Shown here: one piece after another, positions 6,193 through 11,313 of the stretch | Numbering within the stretch: position 1 is the first letter of the stretch | How the letters are laid out: each line of letters begins with the position of its first letter | Source of the DNA: an uncultured Prevotellaceae bacterium | Lineage (GTDB): Bacteria > Bacteroidota > Bacteroidia > Bacteroidales > Bacteroidaceae | Assembly (NCBI GenBank): GCA_937892315.1 | Contig: CALAVF010000101.1 | Coordinates: 1 to 11,313, forward strand | Reading direction: 5' to 3' | DNA length: 11,313 bases | The notes under the pieces: model-generated | What the model saw: only the letters and a program-made list of their open reading frames with translations | What the model was told of the DNA's origin: nothing | Database searches by the model: none | Translations under genes and position numbers: made by a program

Positions 6193-7482
6193 TTATTTTT
6201 CTTTCTCAAAGTCGTCGAGTTTCTTCAAGTAGTATGCTCGAACGTCGTCCCATTTGTAGTAGGGGAACTGGTCGGTCTTGATGGGGAGGGTCGCTTCCTT
6301 CTCGTTGAGCAGGGCTTTCATGAGGATGGGTTCTCCTTTTTTCTTGGGGCGGTAGAAGACCCACTGGATGTTGCAAGCCATAGGGTAGATGCGGAAGTTG
6401 ACCCACTGGTCTTCAAGGTGGTCAAGGTCTTCCACGGCACGTCCGCAACTGTCCAGTTCCATGAGGCAGGCAAGTGGCATGACGCACACCTCGTGTCCGA
6501 AGCGGAGGGCTGCACCGTTCTTGTAAGTCTTGCTCGCCATGACGGTGTCGGTGGTCTCGATGATGTTACGCAGCAGGTTTGCCTGTGAGAACTGCATGAT
6601 GCTGCCCGTCTGTGGGGCAGGGCCATAGCCGAGATACCAATCGATGTTCCAGGCTCGCCAAAGGTCGTAGCATTCCTCCTTGGTGAAGAGGTTCCACATA
6701 TCTTCGCCGCATCCGTGGCTCTGCATGTTGGTGACGATGTAGAAGACGGAACGCATGAAGGAACGTGGACGGAAGTCCTCATCGTTCCAGAAACTCTCGT
6801 CGGTGAAGAGGGCACGACAGAAGCGTTCGGGATGGGTGTAGAGTTTGTTGTAGTGGCTGACAATGCGACCGCGGTCACGGCTGGCATCGCGGAGTCGGCG
6901 GCTCCTGTCGGCGTTGAGGTACCACTGGAAGGCTTCGCTCACGTCGTTGTGCATCTTGAGTTGACGGTTGAAGGCGGTGATTTCCTCACACTCGGCTGTC
7001 ATGCTGAGGATGCAACGGATGACCACGGTGCTTCGAGCATCGACCTGTGCATCCTTGCCACTGAAGATTTCGGGGAAGTGCTCAGTCATGCGTTTACCGA
7101 TGCCGTGGTGCTGCTGCTCGCCGATGTCGGAGAGGTCGCCCAAGCGTCCTTGTGTGCAGGGATAGAAGCGTTCGAGTTTCTCCAACGCTTCTTGTCCGAG
7201 GGGACTGAGGACACCCTGCTGCTGAGCACGACGAAGGGTGCGGATGGCGTTCATGTAGTCGCCATCGTCCAAGAGCCAGCGGGAACCGTGGCGGCCATAA
7301 TGAGACATGTAGAAGGGTTCGTACCCCTTCGGTGTCTTGGTGAGCGGCTGGGTCGGTGCCTGATACGCCATGTGGTTGGAGGCAGACTTGAGGATGTCGG
7401 CATAGATTTCTTCCTTGGCTGTCTGAGCCTGCGAAGAAGCGACAGAAAGCAGGAGTGCGGATAATAAAAGAATCTTTTTCAT
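6193..7482 (-). CDS. Secreted histidine acid phosphatase (phytase/MINPP-like)
   Basis: A 429-residue exported phosphatase of the histidine phosphatase superfamily, branch 2. The signal peptide covers about residues 1-20 (MKKILLLSALLLSVASSQAQ). The active-site signature is YGRHGSR, with nucleophile H65 flanked by R64 and R68; the proline that often follows in RHGxRxP is replaced (RHGSRWL). The conserved ARST-IRC segment (150-157) supplies another phosphate-binding Arg. The distal motif is RFGHE (327-331), where H330-E331 is the proton-donor pair in the style of MINPP HAE rather than the HD of classical phytases. By family it would release phosphate from inositol phosphates or other phosphomonoesters in the periplasm; the substrate is inferred. 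It lies 42 bases downstream of the co-directional esterase gene, probably in one operon, and has no -7 box of its own. A strong hairpin follows 3 bases after the stop codon. Confidence 0.85.
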   Translation of the reverse strand: MKKILLLSALLLSVASSQAQTAKEEIYADILKSASNHMAYQAPTQPLTKTPKGYEPFYMSHYGRHGSRWLLDDGDYMNAIRTLRRAQQQGVLSPLGQEALEKLERFYPCTQGRLGDLSDIGEQQHHGIGKRMTEHFPEIFSGKDAQVDARSTVVIRCILSMTAECEEITAFNRQLKMHNDVSEAFQWYLNADRSRRLRDASRDRGRIVSHYNKLYTHPERFCRALFTDESFWNDEDFRPRSFMRSVFYIVTNMQSHGCGEDMWNLFTKEECYDLWRAWNIDWYLGYGPAPQTGSIMQFSQANLLRNIIETTDTVMASKTYKNGAALRFGHEVCVMPLACLMELDSCGRAVEDLDHLEDQWVNFRIYPMACNIQWVFYRPKKKGEPILMKALLNEKEATLPIKTDQFPYYKWDDVRAYYLKKLDDFEKEK

Positions 7483-7524
7483 ATCTTAAAATGTTTGAAG
7501 TTGATGTCAAATGTTCATGTCAAA

Positions 7525-8325
7525 TCAGTCGTAGGTGGCAAAATTGGCATTTCGTCCGAGGTCGTGATAAGCATTCTGCAAGAGTTCAGGCGTTATCTCG
7601 AAGTCGCGGTTGATGGGGCGTCCCTCGTCCTTGAGCGAATGAGAGAACATCCAGTCGTAGGTTTGATAGCAGTAGAAGAGGCGGGCAGGACGGCCGTGAT
7701 TGATGCCAGGCATACGGGTGTAGATGAGGCGCGAGTCATCTCCCGTCTTCTTGATGGCGTCCACCACACGGTCGGAGGCAGAGACGGGGACGGCGGTGTC
7801 TGCCGTGCCATGTACAATCCACATGGGGATGCGAGAGAGACCGCTGAGGTCTTTCACGGTGGCACCGCCACACATCGCCATGCCAGCGGCAATGCGGTCG
7901 GGATAGGTGGCGCAGAGGTCGAGCGTGCCATAACCGCCAAGGCTCATGCCATAGCAGTAGATGCGGTCGCTGTCCACGTTGTAGTTTGTTTCTGCCCACT
8001 CGATGAGTTTCATAATTTTCTCGGGTTTCCATGCACCGCCAGGATTCTGAGGGGCAAGGACATAGCAGTCGATGGCACGTCCACGCTTGAGGGCCTCCAT
8101 GGGGCCATAGCGTTTCACTTTGTTGAGGTCGGTGCCACAAAGGCTGGCTCCATGCAGGAAAATGAGCAAGGGACGATGAACGCCATCGCCTTCATCCTCT
8201 TCGGGACGATAGAACCAAAAGTTGTAACTGTCTTTCACCGTGTTGCGAAAGGCTTTGCTCGTGTCCTGTGCATGGAGCGTGAGAGAACACACAAAAGTGA
8301 GCAAGATAAAGATATATCGGAGCAT
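7525..8325 (-). CDS. Secreted alpha/beta-hydrolase (esterase/peptidase-like)
   Basis: A 266-residue exported serine hydrolase. The signal peptide is about residues 1-20 (MLRYIFILLTFVCSLTLHAQ). The fold markers are all present: the oxyanion HG in LIFLHGASLCG (H58-G59), nucleophile S128 in YGMSLGGYG, acid D176 in VHGTADTAVPV and H210 in PGINHG. This resembles the phospholipase/carboxylesterase and prolyl-oligopeptidase-like hydrolases (for example feruloyl- or acetyl-esterase relatives) that Bacteroidota export for polymer breakdown; the true substrate cannot be read from sequence. Length is normal for a single-domain enzyme. The start at 8325 follows an AAAAGG at a reasonable distance and gives an intact signal peptide. 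It is the first gene of a leftward operon with the phosphatase, read from the -7 box at 8354-8361. Confidence 0.88.
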   Translation of the reverse strand: MLRYIFILLTFVCSLTLHAQDTSKAFRNTVKDSYNFWFYRPEEDEGDGVHRPLLIFLHGASLCGTDLNKVKRYGPMEALKRGRAIDCYVLAPQNPGGAWKPEKIMKLIEWAETNYNVDSDRIYCYGMSLGGYGTLDLCATYPDRIAAGMAMCGGATVKDLSGLSRIPMWIVHGTADTAVPVSASDRVVDAIKKTGDDSRLIYTRMPGINHGRPARLFYCYQTYDWMFSHSLKDEGRPINRDFEITPELLQNAYHDLGRNANFATYD

Positions 8326-8353
8326 AAATCAGGCCTTTTAACGGAATAATGTG

Positions 8354-8361
8354 CAAAGATA
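8354..8361 (-). promoter_or_regulatory. -7 promoter box of the hydrolase-phosphatase operon
   Basis: TATCTTTG on the minus strand matches TAnnTTTG, 28 bases before the ATG at 8325. No -33 TTG is apparent at the expected distance. It lies 23 bases from the plus-strand box at 8385-8392, so the two divergent promoters occupy overlapping DNA. Confidence 0.55.
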
Positions 8362-8384
8362 ACACAAAAAAGTGAAAAAAGTAG

Positions 8385-8392
8385 TACCTTTG
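8385..8392 (+). promoter_or_regulatory. -7 promoter box of the beta-propeller operon
   Basis: TACCTTTG matches TAnnTTTG exactly and lies 38 bases before the ATG at 8431. The upstream -33 region is A-rich without a TTG. The leader of about 34 bases contains TTTTCACACTTTTCACAG and lacks a strong Shine-Dalgarno sequence. Confidence 0.55.
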
Positions 8393-8430
8393 TGGCATAA
8401 AAATCAATCTTTTCACACTTTTCACAGAAA

Positions 8431-9732
8431 ATGAAAAAAATCATCCTCTTCATCGCGTTAGCCCTTCCTCTTTGGGGGCGAGCGGGCTATGCCCAAGAGG
8501 TTCACCCAAAAATCGGCAAGCAAGCCCAATCGGCTGACGGACGCATCAGCATCGAACTGATTGGCAAGAAACAGTTCTTCGCCCCTGGCGACAAAGAGAC
8601 TGCCGACTCGGACATCAACTCGCCCAAGTCGGTCAACGTACACCCTAACGGCAAGAAATTCTATGTGAACTCGCTGGAAGGAGCCACAACCGTGGTGTAT
8701 GACATGCAGACGTATAAGAAACTGGCAGTCATCAAGCACCAGTTCGACCACACAAAGGACGCTGCCCTGTGGAGCAAACCTTCGGGGCTGTATTCCTTCA
8801 CTCACTACAAGAACGACCACCTCAACACTTTCTACGGCAAGCCCGTGGAGAGCACCTTCTCGCATGGCGGCAAATATCTGTGGGTGCCCTACTACCGCCG
8901 CTCCTACGACATCAACGCCCAAGACCCCTCGGCGGTTGCCGTCATCGACACAGAGACGGACAAAATCATCCGCCTGATGGAGACAGGTCCGTTGCCCAAG
9001 ATGATTGCCACATCGCCCGATGGCAAACTGGTCGCCATCTCTCACTGGGGCAACAACACGGTGGGCATCATCGACATCAGCAGCCCCGACCCCAAGCAAT
9101 GGAAACACAAGGCGTGTCATGTGGTGGACTATCAACTGAAACTCGACTACCCTCTCAACCGTTCGGTCAACCGCGACGCTGGCAGTGGCTATGCGCTGCG
9201 TGGCACGGTGTTCACCCCCGACAACCGCTATTTGCTCGTGGGTTGCATGGGCGGTGGCGGCGGCATCGCTGTGATTGATTTGCAAAAGTCTGAATATCTC
9301 GGACGCTTGCAAGGCATGATGGCAAACGTGCGTCACATCGTCCTGAAGAACGGCTACCTCTACCTGAGCATCAACGGTGCCGGCTATGTACAGAAGATTT
9401 CGCTCGACACCATGCTCGATGCCATCTCGAAGATGCAGAACAAACGAGGCACCGTGACTGGCTGGCAGAACTGCAAGGTAGGTGCAGGAGCACGTACCAT
9501 CGAGTTGTCGCCATCGGGCAAGTACATCTTTGCTGCCTGCAACAACGCCAGTGCCCTCTATGTGGTGGATGCCAAGGATATGAAGGTGCTCACCAGCATC
9601 CCTGCCGACAGTTATCCCGTAGGGCTCGACATCTCCAAAGATGGCAAGTACGTCTTCACCACCGCACAAGGCCACTCAGGCAAAGGCGGTGGCAATGCCG
9701 TTGATATTTTCAAAGTAACGTATAACAAATGA
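8431..9732 (+). CDS. Secreted YVTN/YncE-like beta-propeller protein, copy 1
   Basis: A 433-residue exported protein. The signal peptide covers about residues 1-22, ending GYAQ. The remainder reads as seven propeller blades by eye, each with the strand pattern of the YVTN/lactonase-like class (x-SP-GK-x-V/A followed by V-D): about 67-101 (HPNGKKFYVNS), 141-186, 189-217 (TSPDGKLVAIS), 255-293 (FTPDNRYLLVG), 300-324, 354-390 (LSPSGKYIFAA) and 396-429 (SKDGKYVFTT). Such propellers bind ligands or proteins or, rarely, are enzymes; nothing here identifies catalysis. A WVPYYRRSYDINAQDPSA block (151-168), shared with the next gene, is unusually conserved and may form the functional face. It is the first gene of a rightward operon; its stop overlaps the next start as ATGA. 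LPLWGRAGY in the signal region is encoded by unusually G-rich DNA. Confidence 0.85.
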   Translation: MKKIILFIALALPLWGRAGYAQEVHPKIGKQAQSADGRISIELIGKKQFFAPGDKETADSDINSPKSVNVHPNGKKFYVNSLEGATTVVYDMQTYKKLAVIKHQFDHTKDAALWSKPSGLYSFTHYKNDHLNTFYGKPVESTFSHGGKYLWVPYYRRSYDINAQDPSAVAVIDTETDKIIRLMETGPLPKMIATSPDGKLVAISHWGNNTVGIIDISSPDPKQWKHKACHVVDYQLKLDYPLNRSVNRDAGSGYALRGTVFTPDNRYLLVGCMGGGGGIAVIDLQKSEYLGRLQGMMANVRHIVLKNGYLYLSINGAGYVQKISLDTMLDAISKMQNKRGTVTGWQNCKVGAGARTIELSPSGKYIFAACNNASALYVVDAKDMKVLTSIPADSYPVGLDISKDGKYVFTTAQGHSGKGGGNAVDIFKVTYNK

Positions 9733-11129
9733 GCACTTTAATGAAACCAATTATGAGAAAACACATCTTTTTTTGTTTCTTATTGGCTTCCACAGTCTTC
9801 GCCCAAGCACAACTGAAGATTGTGCATCCATCCATCGGCACCAAAGCCTACTCTGCCGACAGCACGTTCTGCATCGAACTGATTGCCAAGAAGCAATATT
9901 TCGACCCATCGGACACATCGACCGCCGACAATGATATCAACTCGCCCAAGTCGGTGAATATGCACCCCAACGGCACCAAATACTACGTCAATTCGCTGGA
10001 GGGTGCCACCACCGTCGTGTATGACTTCAAGACCAACCAAAAACTAAAGGTGATTCGCCATGAGTTCACAGAGGCCGACACCGTCCTGCTGATGGGGGCA
10101 AAGCCTTATTACGAGTTCACTCATCATCTGCCCGATGCCAAGCATCCCGTCTCAGGATTCGGCGGCTGGGGAGCCTTCTATGGCAAGCCCGTGGAGAGTG
10201 CGTTCACACATGGCGGTCGCTATCTCTGGATTCCCTACTACCGCCGCTCTTACGACCTCAATGCCCAAGACCCCTCGGCGGTCGCCATCATCGACACAGA
10301 GACCGATTCCATCATCCGGCTGATGGACACAGGGCCGCTGCCCAAGATGATTGCCCCGTCGCCCAACGGCAAACTGCTTGCCATCACCCATTGGGGCGAC
10401 AACACCGTGGGCATCATCGACATCAGCAGTCCCCACCCTGCCGACTGGCATCACCTCTCCCTCGCCATCGTTGACCAGCAATTGAAACTCAATTATAGCC
10501 TCACGAAGCAGGTTGACCGCGACAACGACAGCGGCTACTGTCTGCGTGGCACCGCCTTCACCCCCGACAACCACTATTTGCTTGTCGGCTGCATGGGCGG
10601 CACCAACGGAGGTGGCATTGCCGTCATTGACCTCCAATCTTCAACTCTCCCCCAGGCAGGAGAGTCGGAGGGGGCTCCCCGCTATCTCGGCCGTGTGCTC
10701 GGCAACATGTACAACCTGCGTCACATCATCATCCGTGACGGCTATCTCTACCTGAGCATCAACCGCGACGGCTACATCCAACGGATGCCTCTCGCCCAGT
10801 TCCTAAGCGTCGTACCTGCTCTCACCGCCTCATCCAGCAAGACCACGACCCTCACAGGATGGGAGAACTGCCAAGTAGGTGCAGGGGCACGCACCATCGA
10901 GACCTCACCCGACGGCCGCTACATCTATGCCGCCTGCAACGCCAGCAGCACCCTCTATGTGGTGGACACCCAGACATTCCAAGTCATCGCCCACATGAAC
11001 GGCGACAGTTATCCCGTCGGTCTCGAAGTCTCCCAAGACGGCAAGTACGTGTTCACCACCTCCCAAGGCAGAAGCAATGGTGGCGGCAACTGCGTGGACA
11101 TCTTTGAAGCAACGTGTAATAACAAGTGA
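9729..11129 (+). CDS. Secreted YVTN/YncE-like beta-propeller protein, copy 2
   Basis: A 466-residue paralogue of the preceding gene, clearly a tandem duplicate. Shared blocks include NSPKSVN-HPNG, YVNSLEGATTVVYD, FYGKPVES, PYYRRSYD-NAQDPSAVA, TGPLPKMIA and GAGARTIE. The signal peptide ends about residue 28 (VFAQAQ). The same seven blades can be followed. The start at 9729 overlaps the previous stop (ATGA), but MRKHIFF at 9753 gives a more compact signal peptide and is a credible alternative; translational coupling is likely either way. Relative to copy 1 it carries a longer loop around residues 112-148 and a 12-residue net insertion within 304-317 (STLPQAGESEGAP), encoded by palindromic G/C-rich DNA. 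Function unknown; it could form a complex with copy 1 or bind a related ligand. Its TGA lies in the left arm of a long inverted repeat. Confidence 0.85.
   Translation: MSTLMKPIMRKHIFFCFLLASTVFAQAQLKIVHPSIGTKAYSADSTFCIELIAKKQYFDPSDTSTADNDINSPKSVNMHPNGTKYYVNSLEGATTVVYDFKTNQKLKVIRHEFTEADTVLLMGAKPYYEFTHHLPDAKHPVSGFGGWGAFYGKPVESAFTHGGRYLWIPYYRRSYDLNAQDPSAVAIIDTETDSIIRLMDTGPLPKMIAPSPNGKLLAITHWGDNTVGIIDISSPHPADWHHLSLAIVDQQLKLNYSLTKQVDRDNDSGYCLRGTAFTPDNHYLLVGCMGGTNGGGIAVIDLQSSTLPQAGESEGAPRYLGRVLGNMYNLRHIIIRDGYLYLSINRDGYIQRMPLAQFLSVVPALTASSSKTTTLTGWENCQVGAGARTIETSPDGRYIYAACNASSTLYVVDTQTFQVIAHMNGDSYPVGLEVSQDGKYVFTTSQGRSNGGGNCVDIFEATCNNK
10638..10679 (+). repeat. In-frame palindromic G/C-rich insertion within propeller copy 2
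   Basis: Compared with copy 1, which reads DLQKSEYLGR, copy 2 reads DLQ-SSTLPQAGESEGAPR-YLGR: a net 36-base in-frame addition. The extra DNA contains ACTCTCC (10644-10650) and its exact reverse complement GGAGAGT (10659-10665), then GGAGGGGGCTCC. It lies in a loop after a blade strand, where an insertion would be tolerated. It resembles a small mobile palindromic element, but no second clear copy is in this window. Confidence 0.5.
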
Positions 11130-11226
11130 AAAGTGAAAAGTGAAAAATCTAAGTTACTTTTGCTGCTGAGTTGCCAACATCCCGGATGGTGGGTAACTTA
11201 GATTTTTCACTTTTCACTCTTCACTT
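11124..11226. repeat. 34-bp-arm inverted repeat with nested inner hairpin
   Basis: Positions 11124-11157 and 11193-11226 are reverse complements at 33 of 34 positions (the exception is A at 11131 opposite C at 11219). Both arms are built of AAGTGAAAAGTGAAAA-type repeats ending in ATCTAAGTTAC. The 35-base loop contains a smaller stem, CCA-CATCC opposite GGATG-TGG (about 11174-11192). The left arm begins at the last sense codon of propeller copy 2, and the TGA at 11127-11129 lies within it. The right arm ends 21 bases before the ATG at 11248. It could act as a terminator/attenuator (arm T-tracts TTTTT and TTTT are inside the stem) or be a MITE-like or repeated intergenic element. Confidence 0.8.
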
Positions 11227-11247
11227 TTCACTCAAAAACAGACAAAC

Positions 11248-11313
11248 ATGAAAAAATATATTTCTTTTTTTGTCGCCCTGACCGTCTCAATGGGATTGAC
11301 GGCACAGACCTAC
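11248..11313 (+). CDS. 5' end of a secreted protein gene (partial)
   Basis: An ATG at 11248 opens a frame that runs off the window after 22 codons. The residues MKKYISFFVALTVSMGLTAQ form a typical Bacteroidota signal peptide, with a Lys-Lys n-region, hydrophobic core and cleavage after AQ. The mature protein is not visible, so no function can be given. No TAnnTTTG box is found between the long inverted repeat and this start. It may therefore be a third gene of the propeller operon, read through or regulated by the hairpin. The leader CAAAAACAGACAAAC lacks a Shine-Dalgarno sequence. Confidence 0.65.
   Translation, partial: MKKYISFFVALTVSMGLTAQTY

Noticed and set aside
6094..6588. 164-codon plus-strand frame across the hairpin and the phosphatase 3' end
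   Set aside because: It runs through the perfect hairpin and antisense to a well-supported enzyme; no promoter or family match is visible.
8362..8425. AAGTGAAAAAA and TTTTCACACTTTTCACAG near the divergent promoters, considered as a second copy of the 34-bp inverted repeat
   Set aside because: Only short A/T-rich GTGAAAA fragments match; the diagnostic ATCTAAGTTAC end is absent and the two pieces do not form a comparable stem.
8458..9675. 405-codon minus-strand open frame opposite propeller copy 1
   Set aside because: It is a shadow of the GC-rich propeller codons. The plus-strand frame has a signal peptide, blade repeats and a paralogue, and the antisense protein has low-complexity Val/His/Asp sequence with no domain.

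Overview
The window looks like a chromosomal segment of a member of the Bacteroidales, most likely Prevotella/Segatella. The evidence is the repeated Bacteroidota-type -7 promoter box (TAnnTTTG) upstream of most genes, weak Shine-Dalgarno sequences, many short signal peptides ending in AQ, and families typical of that group: a DUF3791 protein, a Pif1-like helicase with a C-terminal helix-turn-helix, and a Cthe_2159-type carbohydrate-binding protein. The taxonomic call is inference from these traits; no rRNA or other marker gene is present.

Layout. Positions 1-177 hold the 3' end of an unidentified plus-strand gene. It faces a small DUF3791-like gene on the minus strand (185-421). A Pif1-family helicase follows on the minus strand (555-2873) and is transcribed divergently from a secreted carbohydrate-binding beta-helix protein (2985-4523). 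That gene ends base-to-base against a minus-strand LuxR/NarL-type response regulator (4524-5183). Next comes a decayed region (about 5328-6192). It contains a symporter remnant of the dicarboxylate/amino acid:cation family, truncated at the 5' end and carrying an apparent in-frame internal deletion. It also contains a 23-bp-period array of palindromes and a perfect 21-bp-arm hairpin.

The right half is a divergent pair of operons controlled from about 8330-8430. Leftward runs a secreted alpha/beta-hydrolase followed by a secreted histidine acid phosphatase (phytase/MINPP-like). Rightward run two paralogous secreted seven-bladed (predicted) beta-propeller proteins whose genes overlap by ATGA. 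A 34-bp-arm inverted repeat begins at the stop codon of the second propeller gene. A further signal-peptide-bearing gene then starts at 11248 and runs off the window.

Working together: five of the genes encode exported proteins, and a sixth is cut by the edge. The right half therefore looks like a cell-envelope or periplasmic cluster for binding or hydrolysing esters and phosphate esters, but no substrate can be read from sequence. I found no CRISPR array, RNA gene, complete insertion sequence or phage module. I see no convincing novel multi-gene system. The least ordinary signals are the palindromic sequences, including one that appears to sit in frame inside a propeller gene.
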